Shown: piece after piece, positions 42,697-55,344 of the stretch | How the letters are laid out: every line of letters starts with the position of its first letter | How positions within the stretch are numbered: the stretch's first letter is position 1 | Origin: Camillea tinctor | Lineage: Eukaryota > Ascomycota > Sordariomycetes > Xylariales > Xylariaceae | DNA: 64,000 nucleotides | Direction of reading: 5' to 3' | Assembly (NCBI GenBank): GCA_022578605.1 | Contig: MU394058.1 | Location: 496,001 to 560,000, forward strand | Notes under the pieces: model-generated | What the model was told of the DNA's origin: nothing | Databases searched by the model: none | The model's input: the letters and a program-made list of their open reading frames with translations, nothing else | Program-made: the position numbers and the translations under genes

Positions 42697-44649
42697 AAGA
42701 AGGATACGGGAATTAAATGGGATAAACCTACATGTTATATAGAAACTATTTTACTAATGTTTTGTCTTTAATACGTACAATGTATTTTGGTAATCAAACC
42801 AGCGAAGTGAGAAAAAGCTGACACGAGCCTTAGAAACGAGTTCAGCATGACATCTTCAGAATAGCATCTGCTCTCTACAGTCAGCAATTCAGAGGGATGC
42901 CAATATTTCTCAGAAACTAGTATGATTGCAATTCCCGGATAGTTACAGTATGGGAAGCTAGACTTTCCATCTTCTCTTGGCTACAGCTAGCTATTCCTAG
43001 CTTACTGCTTCCATTGTCATCATGGCCGTATATTGAATCCCATCTCCAAGTACCTTCGCATCGCTATAATTTCCCAATGACTCTAGATCTAGTAAGCTCG
43101 GCAGATAGAAGGAAAGTCTCCTTCTATGATGGAGCTTATGGGAACCCCGAGATCTAAGCTAGGCTGACGTGCATTATTTACCTTCAACCAAGGGTATAAT
43201 CTAGTAAAGACATTTATCTAAGTTAGTCTTATTGTCGACGATACGCTTATTTCTCCAGATTTTCATGACTCGGATATCGGCAAGTCTAATAAGTTACCCA
43301 CCCCCGTATGCAAAGGGATCCCTCTTTAATATATATAATGGCCTATGTTTCTTATAATACATATACCATCAGCCATTTCAGTCAACCTGGCTGACGGAAT
43401 TCTCTTAGTTCTTGACGCTAGAAAGGGGGAATTATCGTATAGCTCTGGACTTAAATCCCCGTAGACATGAAACCACATGTTGAACAGCAAATTAACAAAC
43501 GTCGAGGAATATTACCAAGGAGGGGAGCGTACAAGTAATACGACCGCTATCTAAGCGGCTTCCAAAAAAGCTGGCATCAAAGCTACCGGCAGATAATTCG
43601 TATAATTTCGATGCTGGAAAACATCATGGACATTGTACCACTGAGCTCAATTTTGATATTTTGCAGCTTTAACCGCGAGATTTAGTGTTTCGCGCTGTGC
43701 CTCTCCTATGCTTTGACGAATTGGCTTAGCGCTGACTATGCACTCAAAATAAACCGCAGGCGGCTTATATACGAAAGTAACCCGGCTTTGTGGGGTTCTC
43801 GCGGGAACAGATCCTTCAAGCGCTGAGCTAGGTATCAAATCGATGGGTGGAGAGGAAGCAAGTGGGAATTGACGTATCTGGACAGGGACATGGGAAAGGA
43901 TCTTATAAAGTTCGTTGGAAATGAGCTGAGAAAAAAGTTACCTAACCTAGAGATCAATCCAAGACCCCCTTGTGAGAGGACATGCTATTTTCCAAAAAGT
44001 CTTAAGACGATAGTCAATGAAGGAATCTACGAAATCCCCACTAAAGGAGAATACAACCAGTGTGGGTATTTTCTAGAAGCATATATAATCTAAGAGAAAA
44101 ATTCTAGGGGGATACTGAATGTAGCATCATGGATTCAAGACACGGCAGTTCAACCTTATGTGGACGTAAATCGAGGCCGACTTGATCAACATCCTTTCAG
44201 ACCCATCGCCTAATAAAGCCGTGTAAGTCTCTCTCTAACCCTCCAGACCCCCCCTCAACCGGGTCACTATCAGGACAGACACGTAAGTAATAAACACAGC
44301 GCTTTTGTTTCTGCTTTTTCAGATATATTTTTTTTAAATCTACGTTTCCGCTCCCTTGCAAGAGCAGAAGCGACTATCTACCAACTCTTTTTTCTTTTTT
44401 CTCTTCCCACTCTCTCTCTCTTTTGCCCCTGTCATTGGTTCTGCCGCTTGCCTGTCTGCCTGCCTGCATTCCCGCTGAGAACGACATATGCGTGTTGCCT
44501 CCACATATCTTTGCTCGCTGAAAAAGCTTTTGATGTAGTTGCAATGGATGCTCCTCCCTGAAAATGCTGAATGAGATGGCATATATCTCCAGTAAGTAGG
44601 TGGAGTGAGGTCGTAGGAATTATGAATTTTGTCAAGGCTGCGCAAAGGG
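42585..44649. other. Intergenic with GAT repeat, no supported gene
   Basis: About 2 kb. It holds a trinucleotide run just upstream of the small secreted protein. Small frames at 43647-43838 (-) and 43869-44093 (+) lack motifs. Confidence 0.5.
42667..42696. repeat. GAT trinucleotide run, ten units
   Basis: Ten consecutive GAT units, about 80 bp upstream of the start codon of the small secreted protein gene, in its promoter or leader. Confidence 0.95.
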
Positions 44650-47252
44650 TTATGATGCGAATAGGGTGACCTCAGGCCACTTCTCATGTGAAGCTTTCTT
44701 GAAAGCGTCTGCCCCGCTGCTTCGCCATTGCATGAAAAGACTCAATGCTTCGGCTGCCGTCTCGTAATCTATGCTGGCTAAGCTAAGCACATTGTTTAAG
44801 TCCTTCTCACACTGCTCCGCATCTTCTCCGAGAAGCTTTCGGGTTTTTATGGCAGAAATGACATGAGAGGCGCTGTCTTTGTGTTTCTCTAAGAACTCGG
44901 CATTGTAGGCCTTCAAGTCTGCTGATGCCTCAATGGCTTTGAATTCGGACTTCAGTACTTCGGTGACTTTGCTTGGCAATGATGCAAGCTTCGAGTCCAG
45001 CTCCTGGCGGAAACGAACGACTTGCTCGTGCACTGTGGGGTTAGTAGCATCAATAGCCAGCGCAGCATTCAAACACCGCAGAGCGAGAAGATATTTTTCT
45101 TGGAGATAATATGTTAGCGCATCATACTATGTGGGAGACATGGGAAAATGAATTACCTCTTCTGATGTATACTTCAAAACCGGCGATTTGTCCATCAATA
45201 CTCTTTGGGCTGAACTGAAGGATAGGTGCTAGGAACTTAGTGGCCTCGACTAGGGGTTCTGCCGTGGCAAGATACCTCAATCCGTTGGGGTCATCGTCCT
45301 TCTTCACCGGCTCCGTAGAACCGGCCTTGGCCTTATTCGGGTCCTGCTTGGCGGCTTTTTCAGCGGCTTCCCGCTCAGCTTTTTGTGCTTCCTTCTTGGC
45401 CTTCTTGGCCGCTTTCTTCCGCTCGGCGGCATCCTCCCCATTCACATCAGCAGAGCCATTGAGCCCATTGGCCATCTTCCTGCCATCGAACATACCGATG
45501 TAGGCGGCAATGGCACCTAACGAAGCACGAGTATAAAACGGATGCTCACGGAGATGGTCCTCCCATCGCACCATATCCACATACGCACGGATCTGCCCCT
45601 TCCTGAGAGAAAAGCTATGGAAGTCGAACTGGTCCTCTTGCCACACGTCGAATATGTTATAAACAGAGTGGAACCGCTTAAGCGCCAAAGCAATATTCCC
45701 ACTACGCACCGCCGCTTCTCCGTCTTCAGTGAGATACCACACGCTCTGCATATCGAGGAGATCGCTGAGAGGACCACCTGGCGAGTCATTTCTGGTGAAC
45801 AATGCCATGGTCTTGAGAGCAGTTTCACTCTCGTTATTCCGTAGTTGGTATTTCGCTGCCTTGGTGTTGATGTATCGGTCCTTCAAGTCCAGGTTGCGAG
45901 CCTGATCCATCGTCTCCGCAGCTTTCTTCGTGTTGCCATAGTGTTTCCATATCCTGGCCTTGGTCATGTGGAACTCGACGCTGTTGGGGACCAATTCTAT
46001 ACCCTTGTTCACAAATTCCATAGCTTTGGCTAGGTCGCGGGACAGGCGGTAGTTGTAGTGCTGGGCTAGGTAATATAAGCCGGCCGGCTCGCCCTTGGGA
46101 GCTCCATCGCCTGCCGGCTTTTCTGCCTCGGGAGACGCCTTCTTCTCATCAAGATATTCCTGCGCTAAGGCTCCCAGGGTCTCCTTTTTGGACGAATCAC
46201 CGTATAGATGCTTGAGGTTGGCAAAGGTTGAGGGAACTCCCTTGTCCAACATCAGAGTCAAGTATGCCTTAGCCGCTTCCCTGAAATCATCACCTAGAAG
46301 TCCTGTTAATCACCATGGCCTTGTTCGTCGATTTTTACCACGACTTACCGGTAAGGAAGTCTAGGGGCAACCGCTTCGCAGCATCGCAGCGGGGGTTCTT
46401 CTTGGCATACTCATCATAAACAGCCTTCCGGGCGGCTAGATCATTGGGATCAAGCTCCGTCGTCTCAATGAGCTTGTTGTAGTAGTCTGGGTGCTCGGAG
46501 TTGCGATCTAGCAGTGCCCGGTATGCTTTGACAGCTTCGTCCTTCCTCCCTAGCTTGGCTAGGTACTGGGCCCTCGACTCCATAACAGCAAGACGGTCTA
46601 GGTTGTGCTTTGCGATGGACTCGAGGTGAGTCAATGCCTTCTCGTAGTCGCCCATCTCGGCAATAATAGAGTTTTTATACATGACGGCTTCTGAGTTCTC
46701 ATAGTCGGTCTTGGATGGCGGTGTCTTGAGAGACTCCTCGTAGGTGGTCAAGACCTTCTCAGCCTGGGCAAGATCGCCGGAGAGGTGGTGGGCTACGGCA
46801 AGGGCTGTCCAGTTTTGCCTGACCTGAGGCCTAGCCTGCAGCATGGAAGCTCTGCTTTGTATGTAGCCCTGGTAATCTCGCATCTGGACCTGTAGGAAAG
46901 CGAGGTCTCTCTGGATCTGGTGGGAGTCGGGTTCGAGCTTGAGAGCAAACTTGTAGGCCTTGATGGCCTCCTCGTAGTTCTTCTGGTGGCGGTACAGCAA
47001 ACCGTAGACATGCCAACATATGTGCGACTTCATATCTGCCGTCAGGGCTTCCTTGCCCAGAGCAAAGGCCTCTTCCGTCTTCCCCTGCTGGTTCATGATC
47101 AGGGCTTTCATAGCCATGGTGTCTCCATGCTTGGGGTTCTTCTTCAGGATCTGCTCGGCAGCCTTCAAGCCCCTCTTGTACTGTTTGTCTTCATAGTTGC
47201 GGATGACTTGGCGAAAGAGAGCGTTCTCTTTCGCATTCAAGGGTTGAGGCAT
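44650..47252 (-). CDS. naa15: NatA N-terminal acetyltransferase auxiliary subunit Naa15 (3 exons)
   Basis: Exons 46349-47252, 45157-46293 and 44650-45098 join in frame to give 829 residues, the normal size. The start is MPQPLNAKENALFRQVIRNY, the conserved Naa15 N-terminus. TPR-type helical hairpins run through most of the protein (for example HGDTMAMKALIMNQQGKTEEAF and WHVYGLLYRHQKNYEEAIKAY). A lysine/glutamate/alanine-rich basic helix (AERKKAAKKAKKEAQKAER) lies near residues 590-620. The protein wraps and positions catalytic Naa10 and docks it on the ribosome, where NatA acetylates nascent N-termini. The second intron uses an AAG acceptor after a GCTAAC branch point. A longer upstream frame exists, but the Naa15 homology starts at this Met. 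Confidence 0.95.
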
Positions 47253-48195
47253 GGTTGGTGTTGGTGTGGGCAGGCGGTAGATTTGGTCAGGCCCTATTCT
47301 TTGACGGGACTGGGCTGTGGTGGCTTGTTTACTATTTATATACGGAACGGACGAGGACACAGGAGAGGATAGCAGAGGAAAAAAGAGCGCTATTTTCTTG
47401 TGTTAACTTCTTATTTTCGAAAGTTGGGTTAGGTTCAGTTGTGGATTTGTGGTTGTGGTGGTGATGGTGATGGAACTAGGTTGTTTGCTTACATGGCGAC
47501 AAGTTCAAGAGAGAGAGAGAGAGGGAAGGACTCGTAGAAAAAGAAAAAGAAAAAGAAAAGGGAAAAAAGGAGGTGGGTGTTGGTGGTTACTTGTGTTTTA
47601 CTTGTAACTCACTCTCTCGTGTCCAAGGTTATCGTATAGTCTGTATAGTCTGTATGGTCTGTATGGTCTGTATGTATATGTATTTGGGAGCTTTGCGCTT
47701 ACTAGCGTGCAAGCGGCACGAATCGAATTCAATTCAAGGTGGGATGTCTGGTCTTGTCTTAGCTAAGTCCCTAGGTACGTACCTATATACCTAACCTAAA
47801 AGAAAAACTACACTAGTGTAAAAACTGCTTCATCACCCGATGATTTACCGGCCTTGCATATTCTATTTTAGGTAACCTACAAGTGGATAACTACTTATAT
47901 GCATCTATACGGGAAGGGAATAAGATATCCAATGTAGTAGTTCCCATATATGCTGACCTATCCATATTAGAATTGACCGTGATTCTCTCGCTAGAACCAA
48001 TTGATAAGTAAATAAATAAATAGATTTATTCGATTGCAGTGGAGAGGGTATACAAGGGTGAACAGATAGAGATGTATGTATATATATAACAAATACAAGC
48101 TTGCAGATTTAAGTGTTCCATAGAACGGCGAATGGTAGGTAGTGCAAGACGTGATCAGGGGCTGAGGAGGAATGGAAAAGGAGATGTGGTGTTTA
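47253..48195. other. Promoter side of naa15, with simple repeats
   Basis: Contains AG-rich and AAAAAG runs (47508-47565), a 9-bp tandem repeat and AT-rich DNA. No supported gene. Confidence 0.5.
47634..47676. repeat. 9-bp tandem repeat GTATRGTCT
   Basis: Two copies of GTATAGTCT are followed by two of GTATGGTCT and a partial copy. Confidence 0.88.
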
Positions 48196-48861
48196 TTATT
48201 CACTCCGAACTTCTCTCCGTTCTCTCCGTTCTCTCCCTTCTCTCCATCTGTTCAGAGCTTCCTCAGCATCCTGTGTGCTCTCGCCGCATCGCTCTCTGAC
48301 CAGGCCCCAAGTGCGAGATCTAACGATGCTTTCGACACCCCTTTCTTGCCTCAACAGCAAGGCTAAGCTCTCCGTGCGAGGTTCTCGGGGGAAGTACCGT
48401 CCCGAATAAGGATCCAAGCGTTCATCGACCACACGCTCGCGGTTCTTTTCCGACTCAGCCGCACGGAGACCTATCTCGGGATCGTCCGGATCGGGGCTGG
48501 TGGCTACATAGGCGCAGTAGGTCAGCACATCCGACCTCGCCTGCCACGAGGGGAAGAGGACCTTGTCCTTGAACGATTGGCACGCCTGAGGATCTATCTG
48601 CCTCGAATACGCGCGGGGGTGGCGGACCGAGGTGGAAGTCGGGTCGAAGCCGGACTTGGCTGGCGTCACGAGGGCATTGAGATTTTGGGTGATGGAGTCG
48701 TCAATTGCGCCACGAGATATACGCAGAAAATCTGCGAGAATAGAGAGGTGAGCAAGGTCGAGCTAGAAACAACAGACAAGAGAGCAATGCATACCCCTGA
48801 GCGCTCCAGTGGCGAAGCAGAACTGGGGCGTCAACTCGGGATGTGATGAGGCTTCGGTCAT
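48196..48861 (-). CDS. cid2: Cid2/MIX23 family protein (2 exons)
   Basis: Exon 1 (48795-48861) and exon 2 (48196-48731) join in frame over a 63-bp intron (donor GTATGC, acceptor CGCAG), giving 200 residues. The N-terminus TPQFCFATGALRDFLRISRG followed by DDSITQNLNAL, and the central CQSFKDKVLFPSWQARSDVL, match the caffeine-induced-death-protein-2 family, which includes yeast MIX23, a mitochondrial intermembrane-space protein. I cannot see a clean twin CX(n)C spacing here, so mitochondrial location is inferred from the family only. The Arg-rich C-terminal tail (RERRERREVR) is unusual. It diverges from the rpt5 gene. Confidence 0.82.
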
Positions 48862-49721
48862 GATATCATGAGCACTAGTGGTAGCGGCGGCATCCGTGGT
48901 GGGAGCCGGTCTTCGGGACCAGAGGAGACCAGCCAGCGTGACGGGGCTGCGAAATTTATATTGGTGGTGGGGTCTATGGAAACGAATTAGAGGAACATTT
49001 CGGAAGATGGATTTAGCTTAGACAAGCGAATTGGTTCTATGTTTCGTGGTGAACAAGGCGAAACGGACTTGAGGATCAGATCAGAACAAGATCAGACCAG
49101 TAAGAGACAAGAAGAAGACAAGGGAGGAAGAAGAAGAAAGCTGCTGCTTAGACCAATGAAATGGATCAATGACGAAATAATTATATAGGTTGGTTGCATA
49201 GTGCTGCAGCTTAGGTAATAATTCAACACGCTTTAGATACTAAAGTGATGGATATGCAACAATCAGTACTATACCTTATCTCATTATCTCATAGTGGGAA
49301 CATCAAATCAGTCAGGCTGATTAGGTACGCGACAGCAGCACCTGCCTGCAGCTTACCTTAGCTTAACCTTGTTAGAAGCTGTCCCTTCCCGCCTAGACCC
49401 CCCAAGCCTTAGGGGTGTTATACGTACATCATTCACCATCCACCAACCAAGCATCAACCATCCACCATCACCCGTCCATCTCCGAATCTGTTTGATGCCA
49501 GTGCACACTCACCCACACTAACACAACCTTTTTTCTTCATACAACAACTGTCTAATTTCTGCTGACTGCGCAGGCCTCACCTTGTGAAATTATTACTTTA
49601 GTCTCTTCTTTCTCTTTTTTTTTCCCCATCGTCACTTGCGAACGGAGACTTCTGCCGCATTTTGTACCAATCATCCAAACCTAACCTAACTACTACCACC
49701 ACAACCACTGCATACATCGCC
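48862..49721. promoter_or_regulatory. Bidirectional promoter region between cid2 and rpt5
   Basis: 860 bp between divergent housekeeping genes. The rpt5 side is pyrimidine-rich with CACC repeats. I looked for the yeast-type proteasome element GGTGGCAAA on both strands and did not see it. Confidence 0.55.
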
Positions 49722-51351
49722 ATGTCGAGTGCGCATTTTAACCAGCGTACTGAACGCCGTGAGTCCGACGACGATAAGGACGAGAAGAATGGACGGGGTG
49801 ACGATAACGCCAAGGACTCGGGCAAGGCGAACGGTGATGGAGACGCAGACATGAAGGATGCCGAACCCGAGGTGGACGAGATCCTCGATGAAGAAATCCT
49901 CAGCCTCAGCACACAAGACCTGCAAACCCGGAAACGTCTGCTCGAAAATGATGCCAGGATCATGAAGAGCGAGTTCCAGCGGTTATCGCACGAGAAGGCA
50001 ACCATGGGCGAGAAGATCAAGGAGAACATGGAGAAGATTGCCAACAACCGGTTCGTTGCTTTTATTGTCTTCTTCTTCTCTTCTTCCACCTCCTAGCTGA
50101 CCATACCATATTATCTATCTTTCAGGCAATTACCCTACCTCGTTGGAAACGTTGTCGAGCTGCTCGACCTAGACCCCACCGCCGAATCATCTGAAGAAGG
50201 GGCCAATATTGACCTGGATGCGATACGAGTGGGCAAGTCGGCAGTCATCAAGACCTCAACCAGACAAACCATCTTCCTACCCTTGATCGGCCTCGTCGAC
50301 CCAAACGCCCTCAAGCCTGGTGATTTGATTGGTGTGAACAAGGATTCCTATCTTATCCTCGACACCCTGCCGGCCGAATATGACAGCCGCGTGAAGGCTA
50401 TGGAAGTCGACGAAAAGCCTACCGAGAAATACAGTGACGTGGGTGGTTTGGACAAGCAGATAGAAGAACTCGTTGAGGCTATCGTCTGGCCTATGAAAGA
50501 GGCCGAGCGGTTCAAGAAAATAGGCATCAAGGCGCCCAAGGGTAGGTTGACTGACTACTCCCAATAACATGTGCATAAGGACCCTCTACTTACCTCATTC
50601 CCAGGCGCCCTAATGTACGGTCCTCCCGGAACCGGAAAGACCCTTCTGGCCCGAGCTTGCGCCGCCCAGACCGACGCCACCTTCCTCAAACTCGCTGGTC
50701 CGCAGCTGGTCCAGATGTTTATTGGAGATGGTGCCAAGCTGGTGCGCGATTGTTTCGCCCTAGCCAAAGAGAAGGCCCCGGCCATTATTTTCATTGACGA
50801 GCTTGATGCCGTTGGTACCAAGCGTTTCGATAGCGAAAAGAGTGGTGACAGAGAAGTGCAGAGGACTATGCTGGAGTTGCTTAACCAACTCGACGGTTTC
50901 GCCTCTGACGACAGAATCAAGGTGCTGGCTGCGACGAATCGTGTCGATGTGCTCGATCCCGCTCTTCTGCGATCCGGTCGTCTGGATCGCAAGATCGAAT
51001 TCCCTCTGCCCAACGAGGAAGCCCGGGCCCAGATCTTGAAGATCCACTCCCGCAAGATGAAGGTCGATGCTAGTGTCAACTGGGGCGAGCTGGCGCGGAG
51101 TACGGACGAGTTCGGTGGCGCTATGCTAAAGGCGGTTTGTGTCGAGGCCGGTATGATTGCCCTGCGGATGGGCAAGAACAAGATCAGCCACGAGCACTAC
51201 GTAGACGCCATCGCCGAGGTCCAGGCCAAGAAGAAGGAGGTAAGTTTACGAATATTATTTTTCTTTTCTTTTCTCTCTCCTCCCTTCCCCTCCCCTCCCT
51301 CGTCTAATATCCCCACTAACCTATTCATAGACCGTCAACTTCTACGCATAA
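49722..51351 (+). CDS. rpt5: 26S proteasome regulatory ATPase Rpt5 (PSMC3) (4 exons)
   Basis: Exons 49722-50050, 50126-50541, 50605-51239 and 51331-51351 give 466 residues. Order of parts: acidic N-terminus, coiled coil ([18 protein letters not shown]), OB domain, then the AAA+ ATPase with Walker A GPPGTGKT, Walker [15 protein letters not shown], sensor ATNRVD and arginine-finger region [13 protein letters not shown]. The 21-base last exon encodes TVNFYA, which creates the C-terminal HbYX motif (Phe-Tyr-Ala) that Rpt5 uses to dock into the 20S alpha-ring and open its gate. Rpt5 unfolds substrate in the 19S base, in cytosol and nucleus. The first intron uses a GTTCGT donor. Without the final micro-exon the key tail would be missed. 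Confidence 0.96.
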
Positions 51352-52356
51352 TCGATTCTGCTGAGAGTAAAGCACTGGGTGGAAGGGATATCGGTTATGA
51401 TGACGACGAAGAGAACAAAAAACAAAAAAGATTCTGTAATAGTATTTAGCCCTTGCCTACCCCCAATAGATGGCTAAGTTGCGTTTTGCTGCGACTGTGC
51501 ACTGTGCATTTCTCTCCTGTGTATGAATTTGATCTTCATCTATGTGTCCTTGACATGCTAACTATTTGATCTGGATTCCGAAAACCCGAAAATACATGAG
51601 ACGCCTCAGCAGAAAATAGGAGATTGGACCTTGATATCTCTAGGTTGTCTTTACTTTGAAGGGATATTTAGGTGTGGAAGCCACATGTGGCTTGTTATGT
51701 GGCGCAGTGGGTATCTCGCAACGAAGTGGGTACTATGTAGCCCCTTTTCTTGAAGGGAGCGCGGTTACTCCATGATGCGTTCTACGGCATAATTTGGGTT
51801 ATGCTAAGATGATGTTGACTGAGGGGATACCGGATAGCCGTTTCCTTAGGTCTTGGAGATCTGTGCTTGGTTATTTCTAGTGTTTCTTTTCTGGCAAAGC
51901 TACGATCTTTAGTTCTAGCTAAGAATATAGTTCTGTTGGTGTCTCGAGCCTCGAGGTCACTCTCCTATCGTACCAAAAAGAAATGGTGTGGACCATTGCA
52001 TACCTATGATTTCGGATTTCTGTAGTATTTTATGTAGAAAACCTTGGCTAACGGCTATTTCAGTCGGGGGATTCGGGCTTTTAGAGCAAGGGACACATAA
52101 GCTTTGTGAGATTATATGATCTGTATCATATGGGTAAATGAGCGCACGATGAGTTGAGAAAGGTAGAAGGAATCCAGTGGCCAACAATTAGACTAAGAAC
52201 CATCACCATGGAGCCCGTCCTCAAAGCCTCGGTACTTCTCCAATTCCTCTCTATCCTTATTATACCAAAGGACGCCTATCCCGTAGCCTTTCTGTCTTGG
52301 TGTCCCCATGTAGTTCCAATTACCGTATCATAGTACTTATATTATGAACCGAGTGA
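51352..52356. other. Intergenic, convergent, no gene seen
   Basis: About 1 kb between convergent genes, without supported frames. Confidence 0.5.
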
Positions 52357-53229
52357 TTACTGGTCCAGCCTCTGTATCATCTGTCCAATGACCGCCGCCG
52401 AGAGCTCGCCATACTCCGCCAATAGCTTCTGGAACGAGACACTACTCCATAACATCTCGGCCTTGCACCCGATGTATTTGGTGAGGAGCAGCCGCAGCTC
52501 GTCCTTGTTAGCGCCTATGTCGGCCGTGTTCTGGAAGCTGTACTCGATTAGCGGAATGATGTTATCGATCCGTGCACTCAGCAGCTCGTCTTTTACGAGC
52601 TGGTAGTCCACGAGCATCCGGTGCAGCTTCCGCAACGATAGCTTCGCGAGCTTCTGGATGTCGTAGTAGTCCGCGAGGACGTAGAGCCTCGCGTGGGAAA
52701 GAAAGACTTCCGAATAGGACGCAGGTGGTAGTTTTGCGCCCTCTTTTGGCGATTCTGGGATTTCGTATTGCAATGATTTGAACTGATCCCAGAGTCGACC
52801 AGGATATGGGAAGCAATCATCAGGAGTCTGCTTCTTGGGCCTTTTACTTGAGCTGGTGCGCTTGTTATAATATTGAGTAGAATGTGAATATAGTTCATCT
52901 TCCTCTACAGGCTCATCTTCACTTCCAAAGTTCCACGAATTTTTGGATGCGACACCGGGGCCTGGGCTCAAAATCTTGGTTGCATCCTTCGCGAGAGGGA
53001 GTAGCTCTGGTATCCGCTGGTCATAATTGCCAGTGTAAGCGAACTGAGAGAAGCGAACAAATGTTTCTTCGTCAACTTCAGGCCACTCAGCAACACCTTC
53101 GTTCGATTCTTTCATCTTGTTGTTAACAAGAGCCTCGAGAGGCTTGGACATATTAGAAAGTAGGTCGGCATGGATCGTGAATTCCTTCTTCCTGTCCCCA
53201 ACCAGAACTCTGAATGGCCTTGACGCCAT
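52357..53229 (-). CDS. BTB/POZ domain protein
   Basis: A 290-residue single-exon protein. Residues about 5-75 have the BTB/POZ pattern: a short strand FRVLVGDRKKEFTIHADLLS, the helix region MSKPLEALVNNKMKES, and the later EVDEETFVRFSQFAYTGNYD. A disordered linker with a basic cluster (SSKRPKKQTPDD) follows. The second half has SHARLYVLADYYDIQKLAKLSLRKLHRML, the family's usual 'A-x-x-Y-x-x-L-A' helix after the BTB. Ascomycetes have many such proteins; some act as Cul3 adaptors, most are uncharacterised. No partner gene is adjacent. Confidence 0.85.
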   Translation of the reverse strand: MASRPFRVLVGDRKKEFTIHADLLSNMSKPLEALVNNKMKESNEGVAEWPEVDEETFVRFSQFAYTGNYDQRIPELLPLAKDATKILSPGPGVASKNSWNFGSEDEPVEEDELYSHSTQYYNKRTSSSKRPKKQTPDDCFPYPGRLWDQFKSLQYEIPESPKEGAKLPPASYSEVFLSHARLYVLADYYDIQKLAKLSLRKLHRMLVDYQLVKDELLSARIDNIIPLIEYSFQNTADIGANKDELRLLLTKYIGCKAEMLWSSVSFQKLLAEYGELSAAVIGQMIQRLDQ

Positions 53230-54067
53230 GATCCTAGAATAAGAGTTAAAAGAGAGGCGGCAATACCTCAGACGTAGCTACTCACTGATTGTATGGTATG
53301 TTTGCCATTATTGGAATGATCCTTTGAAATCGAGGACCACTGTACAAAAAAAGCCTGATCATGTTGTAGTGAGGAAGCTCTCGGAGATCAGCCTTGTTAA
53401 GCGGGGTTTATACGCCGTACAGTTGCCTGATTCAACTTGACCAATCAACATTGAAGTAGTGATGCTCCTGTTCGTTAAAGACATCCACGGCGGCACACGG
53501 CATGTAGCTACACAATACGAAAATATTTTGTCTCGAGAGCAATCAGAGTATTTGACGACGGAAAGTCTTGAAAAAGCGTTGCGGGTACCAGTAGCTATCT
53601 ATATATTCGTTAAACTTTTCATTACAACAAAAGGAGAATTTCACTAAAATTTATAAAAGTCGTTTCGTAGATGAACTACGCTCTTGTTGTCTCAACTTGA
53701 GAGTATTCACGTGATTTTTGTTTCCCCATACAGAGGAGAAAATGCCATTCTTAGACCTTATGATGAACAACACTATTGTGGTAAAAGCGAACGCCAATTG
53801 CCCTTCGGCAATCAGCCTCTATATAGTACGCCACATCTACATACTATCTCCCAGAATTAGTCCACCCTTTTCCGATACCTGAATGTTCCGTCGCAATCTA
53901 TGACTTGTCCATAGGTAGAATTGTGGTATCCAAAACCTGAACTAGGAAGCAATCTCAGCCTATTCGGTATTACTATATATTTTATTGAGGATAATCAATA
54001 TCATTAGAAGACTAAATTAAGAAAACCAAAACAGCCTGTGTCCTCTGGGCCTAAAGCCATTTAACTA
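53230..54067. other. Intergenic, no gene seen
   Basis: About 840 bp; promoter side of the BTB gene and 3' side of the beta-propeller gene. Confidence 0.5.
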
Positions 54068-55344
54068 TTATTCTAGAAGAGCCATTCCTTGTGCGTTTTT
54101 ACCCACACCCAAATCTTGCAGCTGGAAATGCTGTACCTGCTCCTTAGTCATCGCATTTACCACTGTTACTGCAGCTTGCGTAGTTCCATTCCCAGGACTG
54201 AGCGCATAAACAAAGTCTCCTGCTGCCCGGAGATCAATGAGACCTGGATCTCCGTTGGCACTGAGGTCAACTTGACCCTGAATGCTAGCATCTGTCAACG
54301 ACATCTCGACCATCCTGTTGACCCCGACATCAGTGACAAACGCAGTGTTCGTGGCCGGGCTAATCGCTACCCAACAGGTAGCTGTCTGTCCATAAACAAC
54401 CTCCTTGCCTTGAACCGTAGCCAAAATTCCCTGGTCAAAGCTGAGGACAGCTCCGCCAAACGATGCATCCGTAACGAAAAGGTTATTCGAACCTTTCATC
54501 GTCGAAAATCCGAAGAGAACGGCCGTTCCTGCGGGCGAGGACATAACAGCTTTCTGGCTTACAGAAACTGCTTTGGTCTTTGTGCAGGCCTGGACATGGA
54601 ATGAAGCGAGAAATCCAGTATTGTTCTTTGTGGGATCGCCCTTCACTGTAGTGAACAAGGTTTTTCCATCGTTGGAGAAGGCAACCTGAGAGACCGTGTT
54701 CATGGGACCCACAGGAGGTGTTGTCTGCCCGAGATCAAACTCGCGAAGATCGTCCATAGCGCCAAGTCCTTTTGCCGAGAACGAGGCACAGGACACACCG
54801 GCTTTGGCTCCCGTGGACCCAACACAGGCGATCTGATGCTCCGCTGACGCGGCGACAGTAGTGGGGAACTCGCCGGGAACAGCAACAGGTTTGCCGACCA
54901 TGGTCAGCTTCGTGGGATCTTGCGGGTCGATGGCGAACATAGATAGTGAGTTACATCCAGCGTTGACAGCAAAAAGGTTCTGTACGAGATAGGGTTAGTC
55001 TCCTATACCAACTGAGAAGGATAAGTTTCGGTGCTTCATACATTACCGGCTATGGTGAGACTTGACTGGCTGAACAGAGCATCAGGAGCGGCTGTCTGAT
55101 TCGTTAATCCATCAAAGCTGTTCGAACCTGCACCGGCGGTTGCTGTGCTCGTCCCAGTAGTCTGCAGTAGTCCATCTTCTCCGATTGGTATCGAAACAAC
55201 TGCGTTGGTATTGTCGTTGGTAATTAAATAAATTGCTTTTCCGTTCTTATTCTGGGTGGCACCCATTCCACAACTTGTCGGCCTTGCGAGGACCTGATCC
55301 ATTATTGTCGCAAGCGACAGAGATAGAAGTGTGAGGCCGTACAT
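54068..55344 (-). CDS. Secreted beta-propeller protein, muconate-cyclase/lactonase-like (2 exons)
   Basis: Exon 1 (55042-55344) and exon 2 (54068-54979) join in frame over a 62-bp intron; the donor GTATGA keeps phase, whereas the nearby GTAATG would not. The product has 404 residues. A signal peptide covers about residues 1-19. Repeated strand units such as GKAIYLITNDNTNAVVSIPI, NLFAVNAGCNSLSMFAID, TVSQVAFSNDGKTLFTTV and CWVAISPATNTAFVTDVG mark a seven-bladed propeller of the 3-carboxymuconate-cyclase/lactonase-like type. Such secreted proteins are common in plant-associated fungi; catalytic activity is unproven. The start at MYGLTLLSLSL was preferred over upstream codons because it gives a clean signal peptide. 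Confidence 0.82.

Noticed and set aside
43647..44093. Small frames on both strands (63 and 74 codons)
   Set aside because: No recognised motif, and no splice extension that gives a sensible protein.
48862..49721. Yeast-type proteasome control element upstream of rpt5
   Set aside because: GGTGGCAAA or its complement was looked for and not seen; filamentous fungi may use other elements.
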